Assembly (NCBI RefSeq): GCF_023715705.1
Contig: NZ_JAMBOS010000014.1
Span: forward strand, 1-64,000
Origin: Halalkalibacter oceani
GTDB taxonomy: Bacteria > Bacillota > Bacilli > Bacillales > Bacillaceae_D
Length of the DNA: 64,000 bases
Direction of reading: 5' to 3'
Of this stretch, positions 1 through 9,162 are shown in pieces. How positions within the stretch are numbered: position 1 is the stretch's first letter; every line of letters starts with the position of its first letter. A program made the translations under genes and the position numbers. Below the pieces are notes generated by a model. That model made no database searches, was not told the origin of the DNA, and was given only the letters and a program-made list of their open reading frames with translations.

Positions 1-60
1 GCCTTTGAGGTCTGGCCAGTAGAAGAAGTACAAATGGCGAACCGTTCAGTGGCCCTTTAG
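1..60 (+). CDS. 3' end of an upstream gene (partial)
   Basis: Frame 1 is open from the window edge and closes at TAG 58-60, giving the last 19 codons of a protein (tail begins AFEVWPVEEV). A rho-independent terminator follows within 40 bases, which fits a true gene end. By comparison with B. subtilis gene order, where yerH (camS) lies near opuE, this could be CamS, but the fragment is too short to recognise, so the identity is only a guess from synteny. Confidence 0.4.
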   Translation, partial: AFEVWPVEEVQMANRSVAL

Positions 61-96
61 GGTCTGGTCAGCAACAAAGGCTTCCAGCCGTAGAAC

Positions 97-123
97 AAAC
101 CACCCGTTCTCACGGGTGGTTTT
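97..123 (+). terminator. Rho-independent terminator of the upstream gene
   Basis: The arms ACCACCCGT (99-107) and ACGGGTGGT (112-120) pair perfectly around a TCTC loop. A-residues precede the stem and TTT follows. The position, 40 bases after the stop at 60, fits termination of the upstream transcription unit. Confidence 0.8.
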
Positions 124-345
124 GATTGTCGGGAAAAGAAATGAATAATTAATGATATGTATGGATGATTATTCATTTTGTGTTTTTCACTCGCAAAGCT
201 TACATACAAGAAATGGATAGTTATACATCTTATAAAATCGTAAATAAATAAAAAAATGTTCAGATAATAATATTGTGTTATCGTGGTAATCGTCCGCTCG
301 TTCTCCGGGAATACTACGATACACTCTTCATGCATATGGAATAAC
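124..345 (+). other. A+T-rich leader upstream of the putP unit
   Basis: No gene is supported here. The stretch is strongly A+T-rich and should contain the promoter of the 361-1975 unit. I could not pick a convincing -35/-10 pair; TATAAA near 231 is a possible -10 but lacks a good -35. In B. subtilis the syntenic opuE has sigma-A and sigma-B promoters, but I see no clear sigma-B match. Confidence 0.4.
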
Positions 346-360
346 AGGAGGTGAGGGAAA

Positions 361-465
361 GTGGACGATCAGCTGACGACAGCGACTTGGATTTTGTTAT
401 TTGTACCGATGCCATTATTAATCGTCTTATCACTTATCACATTACGAAGAGGAGGGAGAGAATAA
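361..465 (+). CDS. 34-residue single-span membrane protein coupled to the Na+/proline symporter
   Basis: A GTG at 361 is preceded by a near-perfect ribosome site (AGGAGGTGA, 346-354, 6 bases away). It opens 34 codons ending in TAA at 463-465, one base before the ATG of the symporter gene. The product has a short polar N-terminus, one hydrophobic span (WILLFVPMPLLIVLSLI) and a basic RRGGRE tail. The ribosome site of the symporter lies inside the last codons, so translation is probably coupled. Short membrane partners are known beside some SSS-family symporters (YhdT with PanF), so an accessory subunit is a reasonable inference; no function is shown by the sequence itself. Confidence 0.6.
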   Translation: MDDQLTTATWILLFVPMPLLIVLSLITLRRGGRE

Positions 466-466
466 G

Positions 467-1975
467 ATGGAACTGGCAACGCTGTTAACCTTTATTGTTT
501 ATTTGGCCGGTATGCTGCTAATTGGCTTCATTGCTTACCGGATGACGAATAATTTATCAGATTATGTACTTGGGGGACGGCGTCTTGGCGGAAGTGTGGC
601 GGCGTTAAGCGCGGGCGCTTCCGATATGAGCAGCTGGCTTTTGCTCGGCTTGCCGGGGGCGATGTATCTCGGCGGCATGACGGAAATTTGGATCGCCGTC
701 GGACTGGCGATTGGGGCGTATTTGAATTGGCAGTTTCTTGCGGCACGCCTCCGTCAATATACGGCTGTCGCCAAAGATTCAATCACCTTGCCTGAATTTC
801 TTGAAAACCGTTTCCATGATCGTACGAAGGCATTGCGGATTATTTCGGCACTCGTCATCCTCGTGTTCTTTGCTTTTTACACATCCTCGGGACTCGTCGG
901 TGGCGCGCTCCTGTTTGAAGCTTCCTTCGACATGCCTTATACGCAGGCGTTATGGATTGGGGCGCTCGTCATTATTTCCTACACCTTTTTAGGCGGCTTT
1001 TTAGCGGTGAGCTGGACCGACTTCTTTCAAGGGATTTTAATGTTTCTCGCTCTCATTATCGTTCCGCTGCGGGCGATGGCTGAGATGGGTGGCTGGAATG
1101 AAACCGTTCAGGCCGTTGGCGCAATCGATCCATCGTATTTAGATGCCTTTCAAGGCACGACGGTGATCGGAATTGTTTCCCTGCTTGCCTGGGGGCTTGG
1201 CTACTTCGGACAGCCGCATATCGTTACCCGCTTTATGGCGGTGAAATCGGTACGCGAAATTCCGAAGGCGCGGGCTGTCGGGATGACGTGGATGGTGCTT
1301 TCCCTGTTTGGCGCCATTTTCACCGGCTTTGTCGGGATCGCTTATTTTTCAGCAAATGGCATCGCCGGTCAACCGCTTGCTGAAGGCAGTCATGAGACGG
1401 TTTTTATTGTATTTAGTCAGCTTTTATTTGATCCGTGGGTGTCCGGCTTTTTATTAGCGGCGATTTTGTCGGCGATCATGAGTACGATTGATTCGCAGCT
1501 GCTCGTATCATCGAGCGCGCTGGCGGAGGATGTTTATAAAGGATTTGTACGCAAAAATGCCTCCCAGCAGGAGCTTGTTTGGATCGGCCGCTTCGGCGTC
1601 GTGTTCATCGCCCTTGTAGCAGTCTGGCTTGCCTATCATCCCGAGAGTTCAGTGCTCGATCTCGTTGGCTATGCGTGGGCCGGCTTCGGAGCCGCCTTCG
1701 GTCCGGTGCTGCTGCTGGCGTTATTTTGGAAGCGAATGACGCGTAATGGAGCACTGGCGGGAATGATTGTCGGCGGTATGACGGTTATTATTTGGGCCGA
1801 GCTTGACACCTGGTTTAGAATTGAACGCGCCCACTATCCGCTGCTAGAGCTGTATGAAATCATTCCTGGCTTCGTCTTCGCCTCGCTCGCGATTATTCTT
1901 TTCAGCCTGCTCGACAAAGCGCCTTCTAAAGAAATCGAGGCAGAATACGAGCAAGCAAAAACACCGATTATTTAA
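467..1975 (+). CDS. putP: Sodium/proline symporter (PutP/OpuE type)
   Basis: A 502-residue sodium:solute symporter (SSS family) of the usual PutP length, with about 13 hydrophobic spans. Family landmarks include the N-terminal segment GGRRLGGSVAALSAGASDMS, the FGQPHIVTRFMA stretch near residue 250, and LLAAILSAIMSTIDSQLLVSS near 335, which carries the second Na+ site serines. It imports proline with Na+ for nutrition or osmoprotection. Lying upstream of gatCAB matches opuE of B. subtilis, so an osmoprotective role is plausible, but PutP and OpuE cannot be separated by eye. The ATG is preceded by GAGGAGGGAG and follows the 34-residue membrane ORF by one base. Confidence 0.92.
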   Translation: MELATLLTFIVYLAGMLLIGFIAYRMTNNLSDYVLGGRRLGGSVAALSAGASDMSSWLLLGLPGAMYLGGMTEIWIAVGLAIGAYLNWQFLAARLRQYTAVAKDSITLPEFLENRFHDRTKALRIISALVILVFFAFYTSSGLVGGALLFEASFDMPYTQALWIGALVIISYTFLGGFLAVSWTDFFQGILMFLALIIVPLRAMAEMGGWNETVQAVGAIDPSYLDAFQGTTVIGIVSLLAWGLGYFGQPHIVTRFMAVKSVREIPKARAVGMTWMVLSLFGAIFTGFVGIAYFSANGIAGQPLAEGSHETVFIVFSQLLFDPWVSGFLLAAILSAIMSTIDSQLLVSSSALAEDVYKGFVRKNASQQELVWIGRFGVVFIALVAVWLAYHPESSVLDLVGYAWAGFGAAFGPVLLLALFWKRMTRNGALAGMIVGGMTVIIWAELDTWFRIERAHYPLLELYEIIPGFVFASLAIILFSLLDKAPSKEIEAEYEQAKTPII

Positions 1976-2007
1976 GTCAGGGCTGGGACAAACAGAATCG
2001 TTCGAGA

Positions 2008-2032
2008 GGAACAAAAACTGTTCCCTGTTTTT
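2008..2032 (+). terminator. Terminator after putP
   Basis: GGAACA (2008-2013) pairs with TGTTCC (2019-2024) around AAAAC, followed by CTGTTTTTT. The preceding GGCTGGGACAAA at 1981 resembles the start of the terminator family seen at 5404, so this may be a decayed member. Confidence 0.7.
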
Positions 2033-2044
2033 TAATTTATGTAA

Positions 2045-2126
2045 TGACTCAACGTATACCTGAGTCAAACAGCGTACTGAATTCCGGCCTCCTCTACTGG
2101 GCTTTGTTGCCTAGAGGGGCGGAATT
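2045..2126 (+). other. Two hairpins between putP and gatC
   Basis: TGACTCA and TGAGTCA form one short inverted repeat (about 2044-2067). A larger stem follows: AATTCCG (2080-2086) with CGGAATT (2120-2126), and inside it CCTCTA (2091-2096) with TAGAGG (2112-2117). No T-run follows, so this is not a standard terminator. It lies just before the probable gat promoter and could stop read-through or act at DNA level. Confidence 0.45.
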
Positions 2127-2143
2127 TGGTATCATTAATGATA
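2107..2143 (+). promoter_or_regulatory. Probable gatCAB promoter with overlapping palindrome
   Basis: TTGCCT (2107-2112) and an extended -10 TGGTATCAT (2127-2135) are 17 bases apart. The -10 sits inside a perfect 14-base palindrome, TATCATTAATGATA (2130-2143), which could be an operator or chance A+T symmetry. The site is 40-50 bases ahead of gatC. Confidence 0.55.
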
Positions 2144-2183
2144 TTGTCAATACGTTCGAATTTACGCGGAGGTGAATGAAGAA

Positions 2184-2474
2184 ATGTCCCGAATCCAAGC
2201 AGATCAAGTAAAGCATGTAGCGCATCTGGCACGACTTGCGATTACTGATGAAGAAGCAGAAATGTTCACAAAGCAGCTTGATGCAATTATCTCATTTGCG
2301 GAGCAGCTGAATGAGCTTGATACCACTGGTGTTGAGCCGACTTCACATGTTCTCGATATGAAGAATGTCCTTCGTGAGGACAAGCCGGAAAAAGGCTTGC
2401 CGGTTGAAGAGGTATTAAAGAATGCACCAGACCATGAGGATGGCCAAGTACGGGTGCCGTCAATTATAGAATAG
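2184..2474 (+). CDS. gatC: Asp-tRNA(Asn)/Glu-tRNA(Gln) amidotransferase subunit C
   Basis: A 96-residue GatC, the small subunit that wraps between GatA and GatB in the transamidosome and converts Glu-tRNA(Gln) (and Asp-tRNA(Asn)) to the amide form. The ATG at 2184 is preferred over an in-frame GTG at 2172 because GGAGGTGA (2168-2175) overlaps the GTG but is 8 bases from the ATG, and 96 residues is the usual length. Typical features are [18 protein letters not shown] at the N-terminus and the [20 protein letters not shown] region. It is first gene of the gatCAB operon; gatA follows after 17 bases. Confidence 0.96.
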   Translation: MSRIQADQVKHVAHLARLAITDEEAEMFTKQLDAIISFAEQLNELDTTGVEPTSHVLDMKNVLREDKPEKGLPVEEVLKNAPDHEDGQVRVPSIIE

Positions 2475-2491
2475 GTGGGGGGAAAAGCAAG

Positions 2492-3949
2492 ATGGCATTA
2501 TTTGACCATAAGATGTCAGAGCTTCATACGATGCTTCAAAAGAAAGAAGTGAAAGTCTCTGATCTTGTTGATGAATCATACAAGCGCATCACAGAAGTCG
2601 ATGATAAAGTGAAAGCGTTTGTCACATTAAACGAAGAAAAGGCGCGCGCTTATGCTGCAGAGCTGGACGAGGCACTTAGCTCAGGCGGTGAACGTGGGCT
2701 TTTATTTGGTATGCCGATCGGTGTGAAGGACAACATCGTCACAAAAGGTTTGCGGACAACATGCTCCAGCCGCATTTTGGAAAACTTTGACCCGATTTAC
2801 GATGCGACCGTTGTTCAAAAGCTTGCTGACGCTCAGGCGATCACGATTGGAAAGCTGAATATGGATGAATTTGCAATGGGTTCTTCAACGGAGAATTCCG
2901 CTTTCCAGGAAACGAAAAACCCTTGGAATCTCGATTATGTACCAGGCGGCTCAAGCGGCGGCTCGGCGGCGACCGTCGCCGCCGGAGAAGTGCCATTTGC
3001 CCTTGGTTCGGATACGGGCGGATCGATTCGCCAACCGGCAGCCTACTGTGGTGTCGTCGGCTTAAAACCTACATATGGACGTGTCTCGCGTTACGGGTTA
3101 GTAGCGTTTGCTTCCTCCCTTGATCAAATTGGACCGATTACCCGTACTGTAGAGGATAACGCTTATTTGCTGCAAGCCATCACTGGAATTGATCCGATGG
3201 ATTCAACATCGGCGAATGTCGAAGTGCCTGATTTCCTTTCGGCTCTCACCGGCGATGTAAAAGGCTTGAAGATTGCCGTTCCTAAAGAATATTTAGGTGA
3301 AGGTGTTCAGGAATCCGTGAAGCAGTCGGTGCTCGATGCACTTAAAGTGCTTGAAGCTCAGGGCGCGACATGGGAAGAGGTTTCCCTTCCGCACTCGAAG
3401 TACGCGCTGGCCACCTATTATTTGCTGTCTTCCTCTGAGGCTTCCGCCAACCTGTCCCGCTTTGACGGGGTACGTTACGGCTATCGTACCGACAATGCAA
3501 CGAATCTGATGGAAATGTACAAGCAGACGCGCGCCGAAGGCTTCGGTAATGAAGTGAAGCGCCGGATCATGCTCGGAACATTTGCCTTAAGCTCAGGCTA
3601 CTATGATGCCTATTATAAAAAAGCCCAGCAAGTCCGGACGTTGATTAAAAAGGACTTTGAGGATGTATTTGAAAAGTACGATGTCATCGTTGGACCAACG
3701 ACGCCGACACCTGCCTTTAAAATCGGTGAAAAGACAGATGATCCACTAACGATGTATGCCAATGATATTTTGACGATTCCGGTTAACCTTGCCGGTGTAC
3801 CGGGAATTTCGATTCCATGCGGCTTCCAGGATGGACTTCCGCTCGGCCTGCAAATTATCGGCAAGCATTTTGATGAAAGCACCGTCTACCGCGTCGCCCA
3901 TGCGTTTGAACAAGCGACAGACTATCATAAACAAAAACCGGCATTGTAA
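2492..3949 (+). CDS. gatA: Glu-tRNA(Gln) amidotransferase subunit A (glutaminase)
   Basis: A 485-residue amidase-signature protein. It releases ammonia from glutamine and channels it to GatB for transamidation of mischarged tRNA. The Ser-cisSer-Lys triad is intact: K79 in GVKDN, S154 in [10 protein letters not shown], and S178 in [11 protein letters not shown]; this numbering matches well-studied Gram-positive GatA enzymes. The substrate loop [14 protein letters not shown] is seen near residue 403. The ribosome site AGGTGGGGGG precedes the ATG. gatB starts 12 bases after the stop. Confidence 0.97.
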   Translation: MALFDHKMSELHTMLQKKEVKVSDLVDESYKRITEVDDKVKAFVTLNEEKARAYAAELDEALSSGGERGLLFGMPIGVKDNIVTKGLRTTCSSRILENFDPIYDATVVQKLADAQAITIGKLNMDEFAMGSSTENSAFQETKNPWNLDYVPGGSSGGSAATVAAGEVPFALGSDTGGSIRQPAAYCGVVGLKPTYGRVSRYGLVAFASSLDQIGPITRTVEDNAYLLQAITGIDPMDSTSANVEVPDFLSALTGDVKGLKIAVPKEYLGEGVQESVKQSVLDALKVLEAQGATWEEVSLPHSKYALATYYLLSSSEASANLSRFDGVRYGYRTDNATNLMEMYKQTRAEGFGNEVKRRIMLGTFALSSGYYDAYYKKAQQVRTLIKKDFEDVFEKYDVIVGPTTPTPAFKIGEKTDDPLTMYANDILTIPVNLAGVPGISIPCGFQDGLPLGLQIIGKHFDESTVYRVAHAFEQATDYHKQKPAL

Positions 3950-3961
3950 GGGGGGATAACG

Positions 3962-5392
3962 ATGAATTTTGAAACGATTATTGGACTTGAAGTTCACGTT
4001 GAGCTAAAAACAGAATCAAAGATTTTCTCAGCCAGTCCGAACCATTTCGGTTCAGAGCCGAACACGAATACAAGTGTCATTGATCTTGGTTATCCAGGCG
4101 TATTGCCTGTATTAAACAAATCGGCAGTTGAATTTGCGATGAAAGCGGCGATGGCATTGAATTGTGAAGTCGCAACCGACACGAAGTTCGACCGTAAAAA
4201 CTATTTTTACCCGGATAACCCGAAGGCCTACCAAATTTCCCAGTTTGATAAGCCGATTGGCGAGCATGGCTGGATTGAAATTGAGGTTGACGGTCAGAAG
4301 AAGCGCATCGGAATTACGCGGCTTCATCTGGAAGAGGATGCCGGCAAGCTGACTCACTCCGGTAACGGCTACTCACTGGTTGACTTTAACCGTCAAGGAA
4401 CACCGCTCATTGAAATCGTCTCCGAGCCGGACATTCGCACTCCAAACGAGGCTTATGCTTACTTAGAGAAGCTGAAGTCGATCATTCAATATACGGGTGT
4501 GTCCGATTGTAAAATGGAGGAAGGCTCGCTGCGCTGTGACGCGAATATTTCTCTGCGCCCGGTCGGACAGGAGAAGTTCGGCACGAAGACGGAGCTGAAG
4601 AACCTTAACTCGTTTAACTTCGTCCGCAAAGGGCTTGAATATGAAGAAAAACGTCAGGAACAGGTCCTTCTTTCCGGTGGAATCATCGAGCAGGAAACGC
4701 GTCGCTACGATGAAGCCGGGAATAAAACGGTATTAATGCGCGTCAAGGAAGGCTCCGATGATTATCGCTATTTCCCTGAGCCTGATCTCGTGGCGCTTCA
4801 CATCGACGAGGAGTGGAAGGAGCGCATTCGTGCCGAGATTCCTGAGCTTCCGGACGAGCGCAAGCAGCGTTATGTCGAACAGCTTGGTCTGCCGGCCTAT
4901 GATGCGATGGTACTCACACTGACAAAGGAAATGTCTGATTTCTTCGAAGAGACGATCGCCAAAGGAGCGGATGCGAAGCTTGCCTCGAACTGGCTGATGG
5001 GTGAAGTTTCCGCCTACTTGAACGCTGAACAAAAGGAGCTTGCCGATGTCGCGCTCACGCCGGAAGGCTTGGCAAAAATGATTCAGCTGATCGAAAAAGG
5101 AACGATTTCATCGAAGATCGCGAAGAAGGTCTTTAAGGACCTGATTGAAGAAGGTGGAGATCCTGAACAAATCGTCAAGGATAAAGGCCTTGTTCAAATC
5201 TCAGATGAAGGCGAACTGCGCAAAATGGTCATCGAGGTTCTCGACCAGAATCAGCAGTCGATCGACGACTATAAGAACGGGAAGGACCGGGCAATTGGCT
5301 TCTTAGTCGGCCAGATTATGAAAGCCTCCAAAGGAAAAGCCAACCCGCCAATGGTCAACAAGCTGCTGCTTGAAGAAATCGCGAAACGATAA
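3962..5392 (+). CDS. gatB: Asp/Glu-tRNA amidotransferase subunit B
   Basis: A 476-residue GatB of standard length. It holds the kinase-like cradle that activates the misacylated tRNA carboxylate with ATP (N-terminal [11 protein letters not shown], central [13 protein letters not shown] and LHLEEDAGK) and a C-terminal helical/YqeY domain that binds tRNA (ending [19 protein letters not shown]). The start ATG has GGGGGG 6-10 bases upstream. It closes the operon; a strong terminator begins 12 bases after the stop. Confidence 0.97.
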   Translation: MNFETIIGLEVHVELKTESKIFSASPNHFGSEPNTNTSVIDLGYPGVLPVLNKSAVEFAMKAAMALNCEVATDTKFDRKNYFYPDNPKAYQISQFDKPIGEHGWIEIEVDGQKKRIGITRLHLEEDAGKLTHSGNGYSLVDFNRQGTPLIEIVSEPDIRTPNEAYAYLEKLKSIIQYTGVSDCKMEEGSLRCDANISLRPVGQEKFGTKTELKNLNSFNFVRKGLEYEEKRQEQVLLSGGIIEQETRRYDEAGNKTVLMRVKEGSDDYRYFPEPDLVALHIDEEWKERIRAEIPELPDERKQRYVEQLGLPAYDAMVLTLTKEMSDFFEETIAKGADAKLASNWLMGEVSAYLNAEQKELADVALTPEGLAKMIQLIEKGTISSKIAKKVFKDLIEEGGDPEQIVKDKGLVQISDEGELRKMVIEVLDQNQQSIDDYKNGKDRAIGFLVGQIMKASKGKANPPMVNKLLLEEIAKR

Positions 5393-5403
5393 GAGAAAAG
5401 AAG

Positions 5404-5447
5404 GAGGCTGGGACAAAAGGTTGTTTTTTTACCTTTTTCCCAGCCTC
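5404..5447 (+). terminator. Terminator of gatCAB, AAAAGGT-core family
   Basis: GAGGCTGGGACAAAAGGT (5404-5421) pairs with ACCTTTTTCCCAGCCTC (5431-5447) around a T-rich loop. The inner AAAAGGT/ACCTTTT stem recurs in at least six other hairpins in this window with different outer stems. Confidence 0.85.
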
Positions 5448-5466
5448 TCTAAGCAATGAGCGGAAC

Positions 5467-5522
5467 CGCCACGCTCTTTTAAAGCCCGTTGTGAGTGGGT
5501 TTCTCACAACGGGCTTGTGGCG
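5467..5522 (+). repeat. Long intergenic hairpin without T-run
   Basis: AAGCCCGTTGTGAG (5482-5495) and its exact complement (5503-5516) enclose a 7-base loop. An outer CGCCAC/GTGGCG pair (5467-5472 and 5517-5522) adds a further stem across an internal bulge. No poly-T follows. It may be a structured RNA element, a terminator back-up or a relic of a mobile element. Confidence 0.5.
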
Positions 5523-5607
5523 TGTGAAGCCATTGCCAGTAGGTCCAAAGCTAGTTTTGTCTCAGGATCTTTTTTAAACGATAAGAAAGGATAAGATTTT
5601 TGGGCTG

Positions 5608-5735
5608 ATTCGAGGAAGGGCGGCGGCTTCGCGCGTTACGCGGAGGGCTGAAGAAATCCCGTTTTCAACCCTCCGTAAAAGATGGTAACGGCTCCGCACG
5701 CCGCTTCTAAGAAAAGCCGCTCTGCGGTTTTCTTA
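5608..5735 (+). repeat. Dispersed intergenic repeat, copy A (128 bp)
   Basis: This is the longest of three related copies (others at 6884 and 29167). Shared blocks are ATTCG-GG at the left end, GCTTCGCGCGTTACnCGGA followed by GGCTGAA, then CTTCTAAGAAA, and a terminal hairpin TAAGAAAA...TTTTCTTA (5708-5735). In this copy the hairpin is extended by CCGC/GCGG. It lies between gatB and the dgkB promoter. Confidence 0.65.
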
Positions 5736-5740
5736 TTCAT

Positions 5741-5769
5741 TTGTCGTTCCTCGTGAAAAGCGGTACAAT
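5741..5769 (+). promoter_or_regulatory. Sigma-A promoter of dgkB
   Basis: TTGTCG (5741-5746) and TACAAT (5764-5769) are separated by 17 bases. It starts 6 bases after the end of repeat copy A and about 60 bases before the dgkB start codon. Confidence 0.7.
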
Positions 5770-5832
5770 AAGGACAGAAAAATAATGACAAAAAGTGGAT
5801 CATGTTAACTTTTTGTAAGTAGGGGATGCGAC

Positions 5833-6738
5833 ATGAAACGAGCTAGGCTCATTTACAATCCAACCTCAGGGCGGGAACAGATCCGTAAAAATCTCGCCTA
5901 TGTTCTTGACCGGCTTGAAGGAGCCGGCTATGAAACATCAGCTCACGCGACGACCGGGGAAGGCTGCGCCAAAAGGGCCGCCCGCAAAGCCGGTGAAAAC
6001 GGCTATGACCTTGTCGTCGCAGCCGGTGGGGACGGAACAATGTTTGAAGTCGTCAACGGGTTGGCCGATTTAGAGGAGCGCCCGCTGCTTGGCCTCATTC
6101 CGGCCGGCACGACAAATGATTTTGCACGCGCTCTCGGCATTCCGCGCGATATTGAGAAAGCGTGTGATGTGCTGGCCGGCGAGCATATCGAACCGATTGA
6201 TGTCGGGAGGATTGATGACCGCTACTTTATTAATATTGCTGCCGGCGGAACGCTGACAGAGCTGACCTATGAAGTGCCGAGCAAGCTGAAAACCGCGATC
6301 GGGCAGCTTGCCTACTATATTAAAGGGATCGAGAAACTGCCGCAAATCGCGCCGACAAATGTCCGGATCGAATATGACGGCAAGCTATACGAGGGTGAAA
6401 TTATGATTTTTCTCGTATCCAATACGAATTCTGTCGGCGGATTTGAAAAGCTCGCCCCCGACGCCTCCCTTCAGGACGGGATGTTTGACTTTATTATCGT
6501 GGAGAAACTATCCTTTCCAGATCTCTTACGCCTCGCAACCTTAACTTTACGGGGAGAGCATCTTCATCATCCAAAAGTAAAATATGTCCAGGCTAACAGA
6601 ATTAAGATTCAGGTTGAAGGAAAAATGCAGTTGAATTTGGACGGCGAATATGGTGGTATTTTACCTGCTGAATTCGTCAACATGTATCACCATTTTCACA
6701 TGCTCACCCCTAAGGAAAGAAAGCTGAAGAAAAAGTAA
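5833..6738 (+). CDS. dgkB: Diacylglycerol kinase, DgkB type
   Basis: A 301-residue soluble lipid kinase that phosphorylates diacylglycerol from lipoteichoic acid synthesis, returning it to phosphatidic acid. The N-terminal catalytic domain (DAGK_cat) shows IYNPTSGRE at 7-15 and the ATP-binding GGDGT at 65-69, followed by PAGTTNDFARALGIP near 90-105. The C-terminal half is the YegS/DgkB beta-sandwich with the NLDGEYGG segment. Length and gene context (after gatCAB, before rlmCD) match B. subtilis dgkB. The ATG follows AGGGGATG weakly; it has its own promoter at 5741. Confidence 0.93.
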   Translation: MKRARLIYNPTSGREQIRKNLAYVLDRLEGAGYETSAHATTGEGCAKRAARKAGENGYDLVVAAGGDGTMFEVVNGLADLEERPLLGLIPAGTTNDFARALGIPRDIEKACDVLAGEHIEPIDVGRIDDRYFINIAAGGTLTELTYEVPSKLKTAIGQLAYYIKGIEKLPQIAPTNVRIEYDGKLYEGEIMIFLVSNTNSVGGFEKLAPDASLQDGMFDFIIVEKLSFPDLLRLATLTLRGEHLHHPKVKYVQANRIKIQVEGKMQLNLDGEYGGILPAEFVNMYHHFHMLTPKERKLKKK

Positions 6739-6883
6739 CCTGTTGCTTTCCTGCTTCTTTGAGTGATGGGCTGACTCCAAACCCCCGTTTTCCGGATTGC
6801 TGAAAGGAAAAATACCTTTTGGCAAAATGAAACGCAGCGGGGAAGCTGTCTGTAGAATAACGACTGGCGACCTTTTCGGGATA

Positions 6884-7006
6884 ATTCGGGGCGTCTGCTT
6901 CGCGCGTTACACGGATGGCTGAAAGCGGGGTTCTTTCAAGCGATCCTTAAATGATTGTAGCGTCCCGAAAGCCACTTCTAAGAAAGGATGCTACGCGCTT
7001 TTCTTA
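6884..7006 (+). repeat. Dispersed intergenic repeat, copy B (123 bp)
   Basis: Same element as 5608-5735: ATTCGGGGCGT, GCTTCGCGCGTTACACGGA, TGGCTGAAA, CACTTCTAAGAAAGG, and a terminal hairpin TAAGAAAG...CTTTTCTTA. The loop sequence differs from copy A while the arms are kept. The rest of the 6739-7225 gap holds no gene that I can support; a 71-codon ORF across 6988-7203 starts inside the repeat and has no ribosome site. Confidence 0.65.
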
Positions 7007-7225
7007 CGTGGTTATTTCATCAGGGATCGGAGTGGAGAAGAGGTAGCGTCCTTTACACGGGGCGACAGCTTTTTTCTTCTCCGGCCTATAAGCTGGAAAA
7101 TAAAGCTGTGCAGCCTTCCAATGTAGCCTCGGGGATCAATGAGATGGAGAAACGCCAGTGCACCAATCCCTATCATATCAATGTCGAAACGAATAACATT
7201 TAATTGAAAATGGAGGGGGAGTATC

Positions 7226-7690
7226 ATGGAGATTCAAGTAGTGACGCTAGAAAATCTTTATGTAGTCGGCTTCGCGTGGAGTGGTCCATATGCGAATTCG
7301 TCTGAAATTCCGCTTTTATTCTCGCAATTTGAGCAGCGTCTTGCTGAAATCGAAGCTCCTGTCACTATGGAATGGATTTATGCGCCATTTCATAGCCGTG
7401 AAACGGAATTCACCTATTACGTCACCTTGGCAGTTGATGAACTGCGGACGATGCCAAGCGGGATGACAGGCTTTCAGATTCCGGGAAAATCGTACGCGAA
7501 AGCAACGCATCAAGGCCCGGCTGCTGAAGTCACCGCCACTTACCGCACAATGTTTTCCTGGATAAGGGAGAACGGCTATCGGCAGAACCCGAGCGCATTA
7601 ACGATAGAACGCTATGACCGCAGCAGAGACAACGCCTCGAAAGAATATCTTCAGTACGACATTTATCTTCCATTGCAGAAAAAAGACTAA
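7226..7690 (+). CDS. GyrI-like / effector-binding domain protein
   Basis: A 154-residue single-domain protein of the GyrI-like (AraC effector-binding, SOUL-related) family. Members bind small hydrophobic ligands or inhibit gyrase; some are stand-alone sensors (YdeE-like). The duplicated beta-alpha-beta-beta layout is visible, with the acidic pocket segment [24 protein letters not shown] in the first half and [10 protein letters not shown]...YDIYLPLQ in the second. There is no DNA-binding domain. The start ATG has GGAGGGGG 7-12 bases upstream. It lies between dgkB and rlmCD and does not look co-transcribed with rlmCD, which has its own promoter. Confidence 0.75.
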   Translation: MEIQVVTLENLYVVGFAWSGPYANSSEIPLLFSQFEQRLAEIEAPVTMEWIYAPFHSRETEFTYYVTLAVDELRTMPSGMTGFQIPGKSYAKATHQGPAAEVTATYRTMFSWIRENGYRQNPSALTIERYDRSRDNASKEYLQYDIYLPLQKKD

Positions 7691-7722
7691 AACCGGCAGG
7701 AAAGAAACCGCTCCTTGATTTG

Positions 7723-7731
7723 TGGTACAAT
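7723..7731 (+). promoter_or_regulatory. Extended -10 promoter of rlmCD
   Basis: TGGTACAAT matches the Bacillus extended -10 (TGn then TACAAT). It overlaps an in-frame TTG at 7720, which therefore cannot be the start, and lies 37 bases before the ATG at 7768. No good -35 is seen, as is usual for extended -10 promoters. Confidence 0.6.
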
Positions 7732-7767
7732 AATGAGCAGAAATTTGACCAAAAAGGACGGACAAAC

Positions 7768-9162
7768 ATGATAAAACAACAGCCACCTGTACAAAAGAAT
7801 CAACAGCTTACAGTGAAAATAGAAGATCTCACCCACGAAGGCGCGGGAGTAGCCAAGGTTGAGGGCTACACGCTCTTTGTTCCAAAAGCGCTCCCTGGTG
7901 AGGTCGTGCAAATAAAAGTTATCAAAACAAACAAAGGCTACGGCTTTGCCCGCCTGCTCAGCATCGAAACAGCCAGTCCGGATCGCGTCGAACCCTCCTG
8001 TCCCATCTATCAACAATGCGGCGGCTGTCAGCTTCAGCATCTGAGCTACGAGGCTCAGCTTCGCGTCAAGCAAAAGCAGGTCAAGGATGTGCTGGAACGG
8101 ATTGGTGGGATTACCGGCATTCCAGTTCATCCGACGCTCGGCATGGACGAGCCATGGCGCTACCGCAACAAATCACAGGTTCCTGTCGGAGAACGGGAAG
8201 GCGGACTGATTGCCGGCTTCTATCAGGAGCGCAGCCATCGGATCATTGATATGGATGAATGCTTGATTCAGCATGAAGAAAATGACGCCATCATCCGTAC
8301 AGTGAAGCAGATCGCCAAGGAGCTCGGCATTCGCGGCTATGACGAAGACAAGCACCGCGGTACGTTGCGCCATGTCGTCGCCCGCTACGGCAAACAGACC
8401 GGGGACATCATGGTCGTCCTCATTACGAGAGGCAAAGAGCTGCCAAAACAACAGCAGCTGATTGAGGCGATTAAAAGCAAAATCCCTAATCTGAAATCAA
8501 TTGTTCACAACATCAATTCAAAGCGGACCAACGTCATTTTTGGCGACGAAACACGCGTCCTCTGGGGCGACGAATACATTTACGATTCGATCGGCGAGAT
8601 CAAATTCGCGATTTCAGCGCGCTCCTTCTATCAGGTCAATCCCGAGCAAACAAAGGTGCTCTACGACAAAGCGCTCGAATACGCCGACTTAAGCGGCAGC
8701 GAAACCGTCATCGACGCCTACTGCGGCATCGGCACGATTTCCCTTTTCCTCGCCCAGCGCGCCAAGCACGTCTACGGCGTCGAAATCGTACCCGACGCCA
8801 TTGCCGACGCCAAGCGCAACGCCCGGCTCAACGGCATCACCAACGCCGAATTTGCCGTCGGCGAAGCGGAGAAGATCATGCCCTGGTGGTACGCCCAAGG
8901 CATCCGGCCCGACGTCATCGTCGTCGACCCGCCGCGCAAAGGCTGCGACCCGGCCCTGCTTGAGACAATCCTCAACATGAAGCCGAAGCGCGTCGTCTAC
9001 GTCTCCTGCAACCCCGCCACTCTCGCCCGCGACCTGAAGGTGCTCGAAGAAGGCGGCTACACGACGAAGGAAGTACAGCCGGTTGATATGTTTCCTCAGA
9101 GTACGCATGTGGAGTGCGTGGCGTTGTTAAGTTGGAATGGTACAAAAGGCGAGAGTGCTTGA
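7768..9162 (+). CDS. rlmCD: 23S rRNA (uracil-C5)-methyltransferase RlmCD
   Basis: A 464-residue TrmA/RlmD-type m5U methyltransferase, equivalent to B. subtilis YefA/RlmCD, which methylates U747 and U1939. An N-terminal TRAM domain (about 10-70) is followed by the Fe-S cysteines C78-x5-C84-x2-C87 and C165. The SAM site is [14 protein letters not shown] near 315; DPPRKGCDP and the catalytic C414 in YVSCNPAT follow. The start is placed at ATG 7768 because upstream codons overlap the promoter. Its 3' end marks the left edge of the accessory island; homologous rumA genes are known integration targets for mobile elements in streptococci. Confidence 0.95.
   Translation: MIKQQPPVQKNQQLTVKIEDLTHEGAGVAKVEGYTLFVPKALPGEVVQIKVIKTNKGYGFARLLSIETASPDRVEPSCPIYQQCGGCQLQHLSYEAQLRVKQKQVKDVLERIGGITGIPVHPTLGMDEPWRYRNKSQVPVGEREGGLIAGFYQERSHRIIDMDECLIQHEENDAIIRTVKQIAKELGIRGYDEDKHRGTLRHVVARYGKQTGDIMVVLITRGKELPKQQQLIEAIKSKIPNLKSIVHNINSKRTNVIFGDETRVLWGDEYIYDSIGEIKFAISARSFYQVNPEQTKVLYDKALEYADLSGSETVIDAYCGIGTISLFLAQRAKHVYGVEIVPDAIADAKRNARLNGITNAEFAVGEAEKIMPWWYAQGIRPDVIVVDPPRKGCDPALLETILNMKPKRVVYVSCNPATLARDLKVLEEGGYTTKEVQPVDMFPQSTHVECVALLSWNGTKGESA

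Noticed and set aside
2040-2170. T-box riboswitch before gatCAB
   Set aside because: No T-box core (AGGGTGGNACCGCG) or antiterminator is present; the hairpins are unrelated.
6988-7203. 71-codon plus-strand frame before the GyrI-like gene
   Set aside because: It begins inside the dispersed repeat, has no ribosome site and no recognisable product.
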